DNA of 64,000 nucleotides, from the NCBI RefSeq assembly GCF_003967035.1, contig NZ_AP018560.1, positions 1,697,001 through 1,761,000 on the forward strand. Reading direction: 5' to 3'. This document shows, one piece after another, positions 1 through 11,910 of the stretch (position 1 is its first letter; each line of letters begins with the position of its first letter). The notes beneath the pieces were generated by a model. The model saw nothing but the letters and a program-made list of their open reading frames with translations, was not told the origin of the DNA and made no database searches. Position numbers and translations under genes: made by a program. The stretch is from Aerosticca soli. GTDB lineage: Bacteria; Pseudomonadota; Gammaproteobacteria; Xanthomonadales; Rhodanobacteraceae.

Positions 1-395
1 TCGAAATGGGTCAGCGCGCACTGCGCGCGACTGCGCCGGCGCGGCCCCCAGCGCGCGATGTCGGCCATCTGGCGGGCGTTGAGTGCGCGCTTGAGCGCCG
101 GATATCGCGCCCACACCAGCGCATTGAAGAGGTCGTGCCAGTTCGCCTCGCGGGTGGCCACCACGGCGCATTGGGCGATGCGTTGTTCGTAATGCAGGCC
201 ATCCGCGAGCAGTGCGCGGGTCTGGGCCAGAAAACGCACGCCAGCGGCGCCGCACAGGCGGGCGTTAAGTTCGCTCACCGGCGGCCACTGCGGGCCGTCG
301 AGCAGTTCGGCATGGCTTGCATGCCAGGGCGCGAGTGGCGGCCGTCCGAACACCTCGCGGTCGAGCCGTTCGCGTGCCGGCGCATGGTGGCGCAT
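1..395 (-). CDS. DUF3025 domain protein, 3' part cut by the window edge
   Basis: Reading the minus strand from an ATG at 395 gives MRHHAPARERLDREVFGRPP and stays open to base 1, so the C-terminus lies outside the window. The stretch with YEQRIAQ, followed by NWHDLFNALVW and then RYPALKRALN, is typical of DUF3025 proteins, which are small and of unknown biochemical role. The start lies 10 bases after the rimO stop and on the same strand, so the gene is probably the second member of a rimO operon. No function can be assigned beyond the family. About 131 residues are visible. Confidence 0.75.
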   Translation of the reverse strand, partial: MRHHAPARERLDREVFGRPPLAPWHASHAELLDGPQWPPVSELNARLCGAAGVRFLAQTRALLADGLHYEQRIAQCAVVATREANWHDLFNALVWARYPALKRALNARQMADIARWGPRRRSRAQCALTHF

Positions 396-405
396 GCGCT
401 TGAAG

Positions 406-1740
406 TCAGGCCGTGCCGGAAGCCGGCGTGGCGAGGCGTGCATACAGGTCGTGCGCGTCGCTGTCCTCGACGAGGATCTCGACGAACTGACCGGGACGCA
501 GCCCCTGCCCGCCGACGATGCGCACGACGCCGTCGATCTCCGGCGCATCGGCGCTCGAGCGCGCCAGCGCACCGTCGGCGTCCACCTCGTCCACCAGCAC
601 GCGCAGCCTGTGGCCGACCTTGCGCGCGAGCCGGGCCGCGGAGACCTCCGCCTGCACCGACATGAAGCGTTCGAGCCGATCCTCCTTGAGCTCCTCGGGG
701 ATCGCGCCGGGCAAGGCGTTGGCGCGCGCGCCCTCGACCGGCGAATAGGCGAAGGCACCGACGCGATCGAGCTCGGCCTCGCGCAGGAAATCGAGCAGGG
801 CCTCGAATTCGGCCTCGGTCTCGCCGGGAAAACCGACGATGAAGGTGCTGCGCAGGGTCAGCTCCGGCACCGCCTTGCGCCAGGCGCGGATGCGCTCGAG
901 CGTGCGTTCCACGTCACCCGGACGCTTCATCAGTTTCAGGATGCGCGGGCTGGCGTGCTGGAAGGGTATGTCGAGGTAGGGAAGGATGCCTCCCGAGGCC
1001 ATCAACGGCATCAGTTCGTCCACGTGCGGGTACGGATAGACGTAATGCAACCGTACCCACACGCCGAGCTCGGCGAGACCTTTGCACAACTCGGTCATCC
1101 GCGTGCGATAGACGCGATCGCGCCAGGGACGCTCGGCATAGTGGAGGTCGACGCCGTAGGCACTGGTGTCCTGGGAGATCACCAGGAGCTCCTTGACCCC
1201 GCTCTTGACCAGCCGCTCGGCCTCGGCGAGCACTTCGTCCACCGGACGCGACACCAACCGCCCGCGCAGCGAGGGAATGATGCAGAAGCTGCAGCGGTGA
1301 TTGCAGCCCTCGGCAATCTTCAAGTAGGCGTAATGCCTGGGCGTCAGCTTGACGCCGGTGTCGGGCAAAAGATCGAGAAAGCGGTCGCGCCGCGGTGGCA
1401 GCGCCTGGTGCACCGCGCGCATCACGCTCTCGTAGTCCTGCGGGCCGCCGATCGCGAGCACCTCGGGATAGGCCTCGCGGATCAGTCCGGCGCGCTTGCC
1501 CAGACAGCCGGTGACGATCACCTTGCCGTTCTCGTGCAGCGCCTCGCCGATCGCGTCCAGGGATTCCTGCACCGCCGCGTCGATGAATCCGCAGGTATTG
1601 ACTACCACCGCGTCGGCGGCCTGGTAACTCGGCACGATCTCGTATCCCTCCGCCTTGAGCTGGGTGAGGATGCGCTCCGAGTCGACCAGCGCCTTGGGGC
1701 AGCCCAGGCTGACGAAACCGATTTTCTGCGTGGCGGGCAC
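406..1740 (-). CDS. rimO: Ribosomal protein S12 methylthiotransferase RimO
   Basis: This radical-SAM enzyme adds a methylthio group to the conserved aspartate of ribosomal protein S12. From the GTG at 1740 the protein has 444 residues, the normal RimO length. The N-terminal MTTase domain carries three cluster cysteines (C14 in SLGCPK, C50 in NTCGF, C79 in TGCLG). The radical-SAM motif CNHRCSFC gives C146, C150 and C153, and a TRAM-like RNA-binding tail follows. An upstream GTG at 1800 would add 20 residues, but a TATAAT sequence lies inside that extension and an AGGA Shine-Dalgarno precedes 1740, so the shorter start is preferred. The gene is followed closely by the DUF3025 gene. Confidence 0.96.
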   Translation of the reverse strand: MPATQKIGFVSLGCPKALVDSERILTQLKAEGYEIVPSYQAADAVVVNTCGFIDAAVQESLDAIGEALHENGKVIVTGCLGKRAGLIREAYPEVLAIGGPQDYESVMRAVHQALPPRRDRFLDLLPDTGVKLTPRHYAYLKIAEGCNHRCSFCIIPSLRGRLVSRPVDEVLAEAERLVKSGVKELLVISQDTSAYGVDLHYAERPWRDRVYRTRMTELCKGLAELGVWVRLHYVYPYPHVDELMPLMASGGILPYLDIPFQHASPRILKLMKRPGDVERTLERIRAWRKAVPELTLRSTFIVGFPGETEAEFEALLDFLREAELDRVGAFAYSPVEGARANALPGAIPEELKEDRLERFMSVQAEVSAARLARKVGHRLRVLVDEVDADGALARSSADAPEIDGVVRIVGGQGLRPGQFVEILVEDSDAHDLYARLATPASGTA

Positions 1741-1776
1741 CGTGGACGTCCTGCGCGGCGGGGTTGATAACCGTCC

Positions 1777-1782
1777 ATTATA
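1777..1782 (-). promoter_or_regulatory. Putative -10 box of rimO
   Basis: A perfect TATAAT reads towards rimO and ends about 37 bases before its preferred GTG start. I see no good -35 hexamer at 16-18 bases, so the call rests on the -10 sequence and its position between two divergent genes. Confidence 0.45.
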
Positions 1783-1870
1783 GCTTTGCGTCCCTTGCAC
1801 GCCCGCCGGCTAGAATTTTCGAGGCATCGGCCCCGGGCCTTCGGGTCCGGACGTTCTTCGGAGACCATCG

Positions 1871-2554
1871 ATGGGCGAACAGATCAGCATTCCGACCACC
1901 GGCACGCAGTGCATCGGCGCCTATGTGGCGCGCGCCCCCGGCAAGCCCCAGGGAGGCGTCGTGGTGATCCAGGAGATCTTCGGCGTCACCGCGCACATCC
2001 GCAGTGTCGCCGACCGTCTGGCGGCAGCGGGGTTCACTGCCATCGCGCCGTGTTTCTTCGATCATCTGGAAACCGGCGTGGAGTTGCCCTACGACCAGGC
2101 CGGCACCGAGCGCGGTCGCGCGCTGGTCCAGGAACTGGGCATGGACCGCGCGGTCGCCGATGTGGCCGCCGCGGCCGAAGCGATCGCCTCGGCCGGCCGC
2201 ATCGGCACGGTGGGTTTCTGCTGGGGCGGCACCGTGGCCTTTCTCGCCGCGACCCGGCTGGGCTTGCCCTCGGTGAGCTATTACGGCGCCCGCAACGTCG
2301 CCTATCTCGACGAGCAACCGAAGGCGCCGGTGATGTTCCATTTCGGCGAGAAGGACCCGAGCATCCCGCCCGAAGCGATCGCCCGGCACCGGGCCAAGCT
2401 GCCGCAGATGCCGATCTACACCTACCCGGCCGGACACGCCTTCAATCGCGATGCCGATCCGCACGTCTACGACCGTGCCAGCGCGGAACTGGCATGGCAG
2501 CGCACTTTGGCGTTCTTCGAGGAACACCTCGCCGGCGCCGCCGTCAAGCCATGA
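1871..2554 (+). CDS. Dienelactone hydrolase family protein
   Basis: An alpha/beta hydrolase of the dienelactone hydrolase family, 227 residues and cytoplasmic with no signal peptide. The catalytic triad is visible as C117 in GFCWGG, D162 in GEKDPSIP and H189 in PAGHAFNR. The QEIFG motif near residue 34 carries the glutamate that holds the nucleophile. The substrate is unknown; bacterial relatives act on a range of lactones and esters and many have no assigned substrate. The stop overlaps the start of the HIT gene by four bases (ATGA), so the two are translationally coupled. Confidence 0.9.
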   Translation: MGEQISIPTTGTQCIGAYVARAPGKPQGGVVVIQEIFGVTAHIRSVADRLAAAGFTAIAPCFFDHLETGVELPYDQAGTERGRALVQELGMDRAVADVAAAAEAIASAGRIGTVGFCWGGTVAFLAATRLGLPSVSYYGARNVAYLDEQPKAPVMFHFGEKDPSIPPEAIARHRAKLPQMPIYTYPAGHAFNRDADPHVYDRASAELAWQRTLAFFEEHLAGAAVKP

Positions 2555-2967
2555 ACGATCCGGGCTTCGCACTCGATGCGCGCCTGGCGGCCGATACCGT
2601 TCCGCTCGGCGTGTTCGAGCTCTGCCAGGTGAGGCTGATGGACGATGCGCGCTTTCCCTGGCTGGTGCTGGTGCCGCAACGGCCAGGCCTGAGCGAAGTG
2701 CTCGATCTAGAGCCCGCCGACCGCGATCTTCTGTGGCGGGAAACGCTGGCAGCGGCCGATGCCCTGCGCCGCCATGTCCCTTGCGACAAGCTCAACTTCG
2801 GCATGCTCGGCAATCTCGTGCGGCAGCTGCACGTGCACGTGGTCGCCCGAAGCGAAGGTGACGCGGCCTGGCCCGGTCCGGTATGGGGTAGCGGCGCCGC
2901 CGTGCGCCATGCGCCGTCGGCACTCGCCGAGCGGGCGGGACATCTTCGCGCCGTGCTGGGTCTGTAG
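2551..2967 (+). CDS. HIT-family nucleotide hydrolase/transferase-like protein
   Basis: A 138-residue histidine-triad (HIT) protein. The signature is QLHVHVVAR at residues 92-100, giving H94 and H96; the third triad position is valine, as I recall for a bacterial HIT branch. NFGMLGNLV precedes it in the usual place. HIT proteins bind nucleotides and hydrolyse or transfer nucleotidyl groups, but the substrate here is not known. The ATG lies within the stop codon region of the dienelactone hydrolase gene, so the genes form a two-gene unit. A GC-rich hairpin follows downstream. Confidence 0.88.
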   Translation: MNDPGFALDARLAADTVPLGVFELCQVRLMDDARFPWLVLVPQRPGLSEVLDLEPADRDLLWRETLAAADALRRHVPCDKLNFGMLGNLVRQLHVHVVARSEGDAAWPGPVWGSGAAVRHAPSALAERAGHLRAVLGL

Positions 2968-3075
2968 CCGACGCGCGCACCCTTGCCAGCCGTTTGCAAA
3001 TACACTCGCCCGCACTTGGGCGTTCTGCTCGCCGCAGCGACGGATCGTGGCTGCGCATAAGCGGACACCGGACCC

Positions 3076-3103
3076 GCGGGACGTGCCCACAGGCCCGTCC
3101 CGC
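3076..3103. terminator. Hairpin between convergent genes
   Basis: GCGGGACG pairs perfectly with CGTCCCGC, with a further GCC/GGC pairing inside the loop. It sits between the convergent HIT and lipoprotein genes, where a shared terminator would be expected. No T-run follows on either strand, so it may work with Rho or only protect the 3' ends. Confidence 0.4.
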
Positions 3104-3135
3104 CCACGCCAAGGGTCGCCCGAAGCAACGCTCGG

Positions 3136-3645
3136 TCAGTGCTGCTCCGGCGAGAAACCGCCGCCACTGGCACTCTTGCCCTGCTGTTCGTCGTTCATCT
3201 TGACCGGCGCGTGATAGTCCTCGAGGTCGCGTGCCTCGGTCTCGATCGGGTCGATCTTCTTCAGCGTGCCCTTGTCGTCGTAATAGACGATAAAGCCGTA
3301 GTCGAGCTGCAGCCTCGCCATGTATTGAAGATGCTGCTTGCGCACCTTGGAATCGTCGCTCGGCACCAACAGCACGGTTTTGGGCAGCTGTCCGGTTTCC
3401 TTGAGATAGGCGAAGTGACTGCCGGTATCCAGCGCCGAAAGCACTGCGCCGTCGACCAGGAACTGGCCGCTCTTGTACGCCTGAATGGTGGCGTCGAACT
3501 GCTGCTGGCCCTGCGGCGTCAGGTAGGGATCGTCCTTGGTCGAGCCACGGTGACATCCGGCCAGGACGAGCACGGCGGCCAGCAGGCAAGCGGCCGCGAG
3601 GCGGCGGAATAGACAAACGGCATTCATGGCTTTCATCGATTTCAT
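3136..3645 (-). CDS. Small lipoprotein of unknown function
   Basis: The N-terminus is a lipoprotein signal: basic residues, a hydrophobic stretch, and the lipobox LAGC with the lipidated cysteine at residue 31 if the first ATG is used. Internal ATGs three and six codons later (MKAMNAV, MNAV) are equally possible starts. The mature part of about 138 residues is hydrophilic and has no motif I recognise. It should be anchored in the inner or outer membrane facing the periplasm. The next upstream gene on the strand, dcd, is 63 bases away and unrelated in function. Confidence 0.8.
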   Translation of the reverse strand: MKSMKAMNAVCLFRRLAAACLLAAVLVLAGCHRGSTKDDPYLTPQGQQQFDATIQAYKSGQFLVDGAVLSALDTGSHFAYLKETGQLPKTVLLVPSDDSKVRKQHLQYMARLQLDYGFIVYYDDKGTLKKIDPIETEARDLEDYHAPVKMNDEQQGKSASGGGFSPEQH

Positions 3646-3708
3646 GCGGTCAATGGGCGATGGACGCCCAAGTGTACCCTGCCGGCCGATCTTCGAGGCC
3701 GCGTCGCC

Positions 3709-4275
3709 TCAGGTGCGCGGCAGCGTCACGCCGCGCTGGCCCTGGTACTTGCCGCCGCGGTCGCGATAGCTCACCTCGCACACCTCGTCGGACTCGAAGA
3801 ACAGCATCTGCGCCACGCCCTCGTTGGCGTAGATGCGCGCCGGCAGCGGCGTGGTGTTGGAGAACTCCAGGGTCACGTGCCCTTCCCATTCCGGCTCCAG
3901 CGGCGTCACGTTGACGATGATGCCGCAGCGGGCATAAGTGCTCTTGCCCAGGCACACCACCAGCACGTCGCGCGGAATGCGGAAGTACTCCACCGTACGG
4001 GCCAGCGCGAAGCTGTTGGGCGGGATGATGCACTGATCCGCCTCCACGTCGACGAAACTCTTGGAGTCGAAGTGCTTGGGATCGACGATGGTGGAATTGA
4101 TGTTGGTGAACACCTTGAACTCGCGCGAGCAGCGCACGTCGTAGCCGTAGCTGGAGGTGCCGTAGCTGACGATGCGCTCACCGCCCGCCTGCTTGACCTG
4201 GCCGGGCTCGAACGGCTCGATCATGCCGTGGCTTTCAGCCATGCGGCGGATCCATTTGTCGGACTTGATGCTCAC
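3709..4275 (-). CDS. dcd: dCTP deaminase
   Basis: Deaminates dCTP to dUTP, which feeds dTMP synthesis. The protein starts [11 protein letters not shown] after a GTG at 4275, matching the Xanthomonadales form of Dcd and giving 188 residues. A longer ATG start at 4302 would add nine residues not seen in the family. The core GKSTYARCG followed by [15 protein letters not shown] contains the nucleotide-binding serine and arginine and the catalytic glutamate region. A GGAG precedes the GTG at slightly long spacing. The gene lies 43 bases downstream of the ftsK start-side region on the other flank and is on the same strand as ftsK, though ftsK ends upstream of it only after 4319. Confidence 0.95.
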   Translation of the reverse strand: MSIKSDKWIRRMAESHGMIEPFEPGQVKQAGGERIVSYGTSSYGYDVRCSREFKVFTNINSTIVDPKHFDSKSFVDVEADQCIIPPNSFALARTVEYFRIPRDVLVVCLGKSTYARCGIIVNVTPLEPEWEGHVTLEFSNTTPLPARIYANEGVAQMLFFESDEVCEVSYRDRGGKYQGQRGVTLPRT

Positions 4276-4318
4276 GCTGCTTTCAGCTCCGGTGGATGCC
4301 ATGCGCCCGCGGCAAGAC

Positions 4319-6655
4319 TCACGCTTTGGGCGGCGGCGGGGCGAGGACCTCGCGGTTGCCGTTGTGCTGCGGCGCGCTGACCACGCCTTCGGCCTCCATC
4401 TGCTCGATCAGCCGCGCGGCGCGGTTGTAGCCGATGCGCAGATGCCGCTGCACGCCGGAGATCGAGGCGCGCCGGGTCTGGGTGACGATGGCCACCGCCT
4501 TGTCGTAGAGCTGTGCATCGGCATCGCCGCCCTCCTCGGCGCTCTGCGGCAGGCCGGCCTCATCGATGAACTTGCCGTCGGCGGTGGACTGCACCTCCTC
4601 CAGCACGCCATCGATGTACTGCGGCGCACCCTGCGCTTTCAGCCAGGCGACCACGTTGTGCACCTCGTGGTCGTCGACGAAGGCCCCATGCACGCGCTCG
4701 GGCATCGCGGTGCCGGGCGGCAGGTAGAGCATGTCGCCGTGGCCGAGCAGGGTCTCGGCGCCGGACTGGTCGAGAATGGTGCGCGAATCGATCTTGCTCG
4801 ACACCTGGAAGGCGATGCGGGTCGGGATGTTGGCCTTGATGAGACCGGTGATGACGTCCACCGACGGGCGCTGCGTGGCCAGCACCAGATGCACCCCGGC
4901 GGCGCGCGCCTTCTGCGCCAGCCGCGCGATCAGCTCTTCCACCTTCTTGCCGACGATCATCATCATGTCGGCGAACTCGTCGATGATGACGACGATGTAT
5001 GGCAGGGTTTCCAGCGGCTCGGCGACCAGGCTCGGCATCTCCGGATTGGGCCGGAACAGCGGATCGAGCAGCGGCTGGCCGGCCTTGTCGGCTTCGATCA
5101 CCTTTTTGTTGAAGCCGGCCAGGTTGCGCACGCCGACGGCAGCCATCAGCTTGTAGCGGCGCTCCATCTCGGCCACGCACCAGCGCAGCGCGTTGGCCGC
5201 TTCCTTCATGTCGGTGACCACCGGCGCGAGCAGATGCGGGATGCCTTCATACACCGAAAGCTCCAGCATCTTCGGGTCGATCATGAGCATGCGCACGTCT
5301 TTCGGGCTCGCCTTGTACAGCAGCGAGAGCACCATCGCGTTGACCGCCACCGACTTGCCCGAGCCGGTCGTGCCGGCGACCAGCAGATGCGGCATCTTGG
5401 CCAGGTCCGCCACCACCGGCCGCCCGCCGATGTCCTTGCCGAGCGCGAGCGTGAGCGGCGACTTCATCTGGTCGTAACGGTCCGAGCGCAGGATCTCGGA
5501 CAAGTACACGATCTGCTTCTTCGCGTTGGGGATCTCCAGCCCGATCACGTTCTTGCCTGGGATCACGTCGACCACGCGCACGCTGACCACGGAAAGCCCA
5601 CGCGCGATGTCCTTGTCCAGGCTCGACACCTGCGCGCCGCGCACGCCGGCGGCCGGTTCCAGCTCGAAGCGGGTGATGACCGGGCCGGGATAGACGCCGA
5701 CCACCTTGGCCTCGATGCGGAAATCCTTGAGCTTGAGCTCGACCTGGCGCGAAAGCACTTCCAGGGTTTCTTCCGAATAGCCCGGCCCCTGCTCGGGCGC
5801 CTCGTCGAGCAGCGACAGCGGCGGCAGCTCGCCCGGCGCGGCGGCGCCGGTGAACAGCGGAATCTGCGTCTCGACGCGGGCGCGTTCGCTGCGCACCACC
5901 GGCGCCGGCGGCGTCTCGATGCGCACCGGCTCGCGTTTGGCCTGGCGGGCGGCGTCGGTCTTCTTGACCACGTCGCGCTCGGCCCGCGCCTGCTGGGCGA
6001 TGATCGCCTCCGGCGCGCGCTTCAGCGCCTGGCGCATCCTGGCGAACAGTGCCAGCGCGGCCTGCCCGGTCCAGTCCATCAGCCGGAACCAGGACAAGCC
6101 GGTCGCCAGGGTCACCGCGCCCAGGAACAGCGCCAACAGCAGGAGCGGCGCGCCGGTCGGGCCGAAGGCCCGCAGCAGCGCACCACCCACCCACTGTCCG
6201 ACGATGCCACCGACGCCCTGCGGCAACACCGGCCAGCGACTGAAATTGATGTAGAGCAGCGCCGGCGCGGTGATGAAGAAGAACACCCAGCCGATCAGTC
6301 GCAGCGACGGTTCCCACGGATGCGTGTGGCGCACGCCGTGCTGGCGCAGGACCTGCACGCCGAGCAGCACCAACAGCAGCGGAAACGCATAGGCCACGAG
6401 GCCGAAGATGTAGCGCAGCAGGTTGGCGATGTTGGCGCCCACCGCGCCGCCGATGTTGCGGGCGTGGGCCACCGTGCCGGCATGGCCCCAGCTGGGGTCG
6501 AGATCGTCGTAGCTGAACAAGCAGACCAGCAGATAGATCGCCAGCGGCAACAGCAGCAGGGCGCCGGTCTCGCGCAGACGCCGCCGCGCCTCCTCGCTCA
6601 GTGCGACGGTTTCCGCGGATTTCTTGTTGGCACTAGCGCTGCGCGCTGCCGGCAT
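4319..6655 (-). CDS. ftsK: DNA translocase FtsK
   Basis: The septal DNA pump that clears chromosome termini and activates XerCD at dif. The protein has about 778 residues. The N-terminus holds four membrane segments (about residues 30-190), followed by a short charged linker and the motor domain, with Walker [10 protein letters not shown] near residue 427 and a Walker B-like [13 protein letters not shown]. The C-terminal winged-helix gamma domain is intact ([37 protein letters not shown] spans it), the part that reads KOPS sites. The ATG at 6655 gives MPAARSAS; an ATG seven codons earlier is also open. The linker is short compared with E. coli, as is usual outside the enterics. Confidence 0.96.
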   Translation of the reverse strand: MPAARSASANKKSAETVALSEEARRRLRETGALLLLPLAIYLLVCLFSYDDLDPSWGHAGTVAHARNIGGAVGANIANLLRYIFGLVAYAFPLLLVLLGVQVLRQHGVRHTHPWEPSLRLIGWVFFFITAPALLYINFSRWPVLPQGVGGIVGQWVGGALLRAFGPTGAPLLLLALFLGAVTLATGLSWFRLMDWTGQAALALFARMRQALKRAPEAIIAQQARAERDVVKKTDAARQAKREPVRIETPPAPVVRSERARVETQIPLFTGAAAPGELPPLSLLDEAPEQGPGYSEETLEVLSRQVELKLKDFRIEAKVVGVYPGPVITRFELEPAAGVRGAQVSSLDKDIARGLSVVSVRVVDVIPGKNVIGLEIPNAKKQIVYLSEILRSDRYDQMKSPLTLALGKDIGGRPVVADLAKMPHLLVAGTTGSGKSVAVNAMVLSLLYKASPKDVRMLMIDPKMLELSVYEGIPHLLAPVVTDMKEAANALRWCVAEMERRYKLMAAVGVRNLAGFNKKVIEADKAGQPLLDPLFRPNPEMPSLVAEPLETLPYIVVIIDEFADMMMIVGKKVEELIARLAQKARAAGVHLVLATQRPSVDVITGLIKANIPTRIAFQVSSKIDSRTILDQSGAETLLGHGDMLYLPPGTAMPERVHGAFVDDHEVHNVVAWLKAQGAPQYIDGVLEEVQSTADGKFIDEAGLPQSAEEGGDADAQLYDKAVAIVTQTRRASISGVQRHLRIGYNRAARLIEQMEAEGVVSAPQHNGNREVLAPPPPKA

Positions 6656-7003
6656 GGATTTCCAACCACGATGCAAAGACTCGAAAAGATGCTGAAAATC
6701 CCGTCCATGACTTTTTCAGCTCGCCGCGGCGCGGTACACGCCCGCCGCGCTCCATGAATCCAAGGGCTTGCGCCCCTCCGATTCATGCCGGGGCATCCTG
6801 CCCCAGACAGGAAACGCTGAATAGATCAGCGCTTACTTTAAGTTTCCAAGTCTACACGGCCCGCAGGCGGTCCCAAGGCAATCCCCTGGCTTGCGGCAAG
6901 AGAGCGGCCCGGCGCCGATTTGCCCGACGTGCGCCCACCGTGCCAACCAGGCCCCGAGCCTGCGAGCCTGGCGGTACGGTGGGCGAGCGTACGTCGCAGA
7001 CCA
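6656..7003. other. 348-base stretch without a gene, upstream of ftsK
   Basis: No convincing coding sequence is seen here. The ftsK-proximal part should hold the ftsK promoter, but I see no clear -10/-35 pair. The middle carries three back-to-back hairpins, listed separately. The ald-proximal part is GC-rich without obvious structure. Confidence 0.6.
6753..6834. repeat. Three consecutive hairpins, REP/MITE-like
   Basis: Hairpin 1 pairs CATGAATC (6753-6760) with GATTCATG (6780-6787) and has an inner GGGC/GCCC stem. Hairpin 2 pairs GGGGCA (6790-6795) with TGCCCC (6799-6804). Hairpin 3 pairs CGCTGA (6815-6820) with TCAGCG (6826-6831). Such arrays are typical of non-autonomous repeated elements, but I noticed no second copy in this window, so membership of a repeat family is inferred. 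Confidence 0.4.
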
Positions 7004-9210
<2,207 letters not shown>

Positions 9211-9221
9211 AAGCCCGCACA

Positions 9222-10352
9222 GTGATCGAGGCACGCTTCCACGATCGCATCGACCGCATCCCCGCGGCCGCCTGGGACGCGTTGCGGCCGGACGACAACC
9301 CGTTCCTCGCGCACGCCTTCCTGCATGCGCTGGAACGCGACGGTTGCATCCGCGAAGCCTGGGGCTGGCGGCCGCATCACCTGGGCCTGTACGAACAGGA
9401 CCGGCTGGTCGCCGCCGCGCCGGTCTACCTCAAGGACAACTCGCACGGCGAGTTCGTCTTCGACTGGAGCTGGGCACACGCTTGGGAGCGTGCCGGTGGC
9501 GACTACTATCCCAAGCTGCTTGGCGCCGTGCCCTACTCGCCCGTGCCCGGTCCGCGCCTGCTCGTCGGCACCGGTGCGCGCGCGCCGACGCTGCGGCATG
9601 CGCTGGCGACAGCCCTGCGCGATGAAACCGACCGGCGCGGGCTGTCCTCCGCGCACGTCAATTTCCTGCCCGCGGAGGAAGCCGCCGCATTCGATGCCGA
9701 CTGGCTCGCGCGCTTCGACGTGCAGTTCCACTGGCCCAACCGCGGCTATCGCGATTTCGAGGATTTCCTCGCCGCGCTCAACCACAAGAAGCGCAAGAAC
9801 ATCCGCCGCGAACGCGCCGAGGTCGCCGCGAGCGGCCTTGCCATCGAGATGCGCGCCGGCGACACGCTGTCGGCGGACGCCTGGCGCAGCGTGCATGCGC
9901 TCTATCGCGCCACCTTCGAGGCCAAGGGCAACCATGCGGCGCTGACCGCGCGTTTCTTTGCGCATCTCGCCGAGCTGGGAGACACCGTGCAGCTTGCGCT
10001 GGCCCGCGATCGCGACCGCATCGTGGCGATGGCCTTGTTCCTGCGCAGCGGGCGCGTGCTGTACGGACGCTACTGGGGCAGCGCGGTGGAATTGCCCGGC
10101 CTGCACTTCGAGCTCTGCTACTACCAGGGCATCGACTACGCCATCGGGCACGGTCTGGAACGCTTCGAGCCGGGCGCGCAGGGCGAGCACAAGCTCGCGC
10201 GCGGCTTCCTGCCGGCGCGCACGCATTCGCGGCACTACCTCGCCGATGCGCGCCTGCGCGATGCGGTGCGCGCGGCACTGGCCCGCGAGGCGCGCGCGCT
10301 CGAAACCTACATCGACGAATGCCTCGCGCATTCGCCCTACGCGCAACGATGA
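9222..10352 (+). CDS. FemAB-like/GNAT-family protein (DUF482 type)
   Basis: A 376-residue protein of the family sometimes called peptidogalycan biosynthesis or DUF482, with a FemAB/GNAT-like acyltransferase fold in its second half. Conserved-looking blocks are NPFLAHAFLHALE near the start, NHKKRKNIRRERAEV in the middle and FEPGAQGEHKLARGF near the end. No substrate is established. The start is taken as the GTG at 9222 because the frame is open through trxB and no ATG lies close to the trxB stop. Its stop overlaps the aat start (ATGA), and the pairing with aat supports a link to aminoacyl transfer, though this is only context. Confidence 0.82.
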   Translation: MIEARFHDRIDRIPAAAWDALRPDDNPFLAHAFLHALERDGCIREAWGWRPHHLGLYEQDRLVAAAPVYLKDNSHGEFVFDWSWAHAWERAGGDYYPKLLGAVPYSPVPGPRLLVGTGARAPTLRHALATALRDETDRRGLSSAHVNFLPAEEAAAFDADWLARFDVQFHWPNRGYRDFEDFLAALNHKKRKNIRRERAEVAASGLAIEMRAGDTLSADAWRSVHALYRATFEAKGNHAALTARFFAHLAELGDTVQLALARDRDRIVAMALFLRSGRVLYGRYWGSAVELPGLHFELCYYQGIDYAIGHGLERFEPGAQGEHKLARGFLPARTHSRHYLADARLRDAVRAALAREARALETYIDECLAHSPYAQR

Positions 10353-11092
10353 TCCGCCTGCCGCTGCTGCGCGACGATGCGCCGGAGCACTTTCCCGACC
10401 CGGTGCGCGCGCTCGTCGAGCCGAACGGCCTGCTCGCCTTCGGCGGCGACCTCTCGCCGCGGCGCCTGCTCGCCGCCTATCGCCAGGGCATCTTCCCGTG
10501 GTTCAACGAAGGCGAGCCGATCCTGTGGTGGTCGCCCGATCCGCGCTGCGTGTTTATTGTCGAACGTCTGCGGCCCAATCGCAGCCTGCGTCGGCAACTG
10601 CGCGACAGGCCCTGGACGGTGACCATCGACCGCGCCTTTCGCGCGGTGATGGAAGCCTGCGCCGCGCCGCGTCCCGGACAACACGGCACCTGGATCAGCG
10701 ACGCGATGATCGATGCCTACGCCGCGCTGCATGCGCAAGGTCACGCGCACAGCGTGGAAGTGTGGGATGAAGATGCTCGCCTCGTCGGCGGCCTCTACGG
10801 CGTCGCGGTCGGGCGATTGTTCTGCGGCGAATCGATGTTCAGCGCCGAAAGCGGCGGCTCCAGACTGGCGCTGGTCGCGCTCGGACGGCTGCTGCGCGAG
10901 CGTGGCTTTCCGCTGCTGGACGCGCAGGTGAGCAACGCTCATCTGCTCGGGCTGGGCGCCATCGAGCTGCCGCGCGCGAGGTTCCTCGCACAAGTCCACA
11001 CGCTGCGCGATCTGCCCGACGCGGGGCCGCCGTGGCGCGACACGCCGCCGCTCACCGCCGCCGAGCTGCTGGCCGCCAAAGCGGCGCGTTGA
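10349..11092 (+). CDS. aat: Leucyl/phenylalanyl-tRNA--protein transferase
   Basis: Adds leucine or phenylalanine from charged tRNA to proteins with N-terminal lysine or arginine, making them ClpS/ClpAP substrates. The 247-residue protein shows the family blocks LLAFGGDLSPRRLLAAYRQGIFPW, split here by position as residues 27-50, then WWSPDPRCV and GGLYGVAVGRLFCGESMFS. The ATG at 10349 overlaps the stop of the upstream FemAB-like gene. An in-frame start 30 bases earlier exists but lies inside that gene and is less likely. Confidence 0.95.
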   Translation: MIRLPLLRDDAPEHFPDPVRALVEPNGLLAFGGDLSPRRLLAAYRQGIFPWFNEGEPILWWSPDPRCVFIVERLRPNRSLRRQLRDRPWTVTIDRAFRAVMEACAAPRPGQHGTWISDAMIDAYAALHAQGHAHSVEVWDEDARLVGGLYGVAVGRLFCGESMFSAESGGSRLALVALGRLLRERGFPLLDAQVSNAHLLGLGAIELPRARFLAQVHTLRDLPDAGPPWRDTPPLTAAELLAAKAAR

Positions 11093-11110
11093 ACGGCTTG
11101 AGCCGTCGCC

Positions 11111-11782
11111 TCAAGCGGCTTCGGCGATCAGTATCAGCGACGCAGGCCGGCCGGTATGCGGATGCGCGGGTTCGACCACCCGCGTCACCCGCAAGCGTGC
11201 CTGCGACAACGCATCGAGCCAGCCGGCGAGCGTGCGGAAATACCACGGCGCCGCGCGACCGAAGCCTTCGCCGCAGCCCTGCCACGAGCCTTCGCGCCAA
11301 CTATCCGCATACGGCGCATCGCCGCAGACGGTGAACGGATGCAAGGTCTGCACGATCAACGCGCCGTCGGGCGCCAGCAAGGCCGGCACCGCGCGCAGCA
11401 AGGCATCGACGGAAGCGCCGCCGAGCAGCGAGAAGTTGCACGTCACCACGTCGGCACGCTCGCGCAGGCTGCCGGCGGCGATCGCGGCGTAGTCCATCGC
11501 GAGGAAACGGCCACCACCGACATCACGCGCCGCCGCGATCAGCGCCGGCACCGCGTCGATGCCCAGCGTCTCGATGCCCTCGGCCGCCAGTGCGCGCACC
11601 AGCCAGCCTTCGCCGCATCCAAGGTCGATCGCCGTGCGCGGCCGCCGCGCACGCACGGCATCCAGCATCGCGCGGTCGGTCACCAGCCGGCGGCTGGCGA
11701 TCATCTTTCCACGCACCGCCTGCGTCCACGGCGCCGCGTTTTCGTGCCAGACCTCGAGAATGTCGCGTTCGTGCGCGTCCAC
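11111..11782 (-). CDS. Class I SAM-dependent methyltransferase
   Basis: A cytoplasmic Rossmann methyltransferase of about 223 residues. Motif I is AIDLGCGEGWL, followed by an acidic loop LGIDAVPALI and motif IV-like ADVVTCNFSLL. The substrate is not predictable. The start is uncertain: the GTG at 11782 gives VDAHERDILEVW, like many relatives, while the frame stays open to a TTG at 11845 with no better ribosome-binding site. Convergent with aat. Confidence 0.82.
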   Translation of the reverse strand: MDAHERDILEVWHENAAPWTQAVRGKMIASRRLVTDRAMLDAVRARRPRTAIDLGCGEGWLVRALAAEGIETLGIDAVPALIAAARDVGGGRFLAMDYAAIAAGSLRERADVVTCNFSLLGGASVDALLRAVPALLAPDGALIVQTLHPFTVCGDAPYADSWREGSWQGCGEGFGRAAPWYFRTLAGWLDALSQARLRVTRVVEPAHPHTGRPASLILIAEAA

Positions 11783-11910
11783 TGTGCTTGGCCGTGAGAT
11801 ACCGCGCGCCACTGTGCCACATCGCCGCTGCTTGAGCTGGATCAATACCGGGCGCGCAAGCGCGGTCTAGCTTTGCAGGCCTGTTCATCAATCCCGAAGA
11901 GGACGCGACG

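Noticed and set aside
2824-2850. Missing third histidine in the HIT motif as a sign of decay
   Set aside because: QLHVHVVAR-type triads are common in one bacterial HIT branch, and the gene is otherwise intact.
4172-6757. Very long open frame on the plus strand opposite ftsK
   Set aside because: It is a low-complexity, His/Arg/Gln-rich mirror of ftsK caused by high third-position GC; ftsK has full domain evidence.
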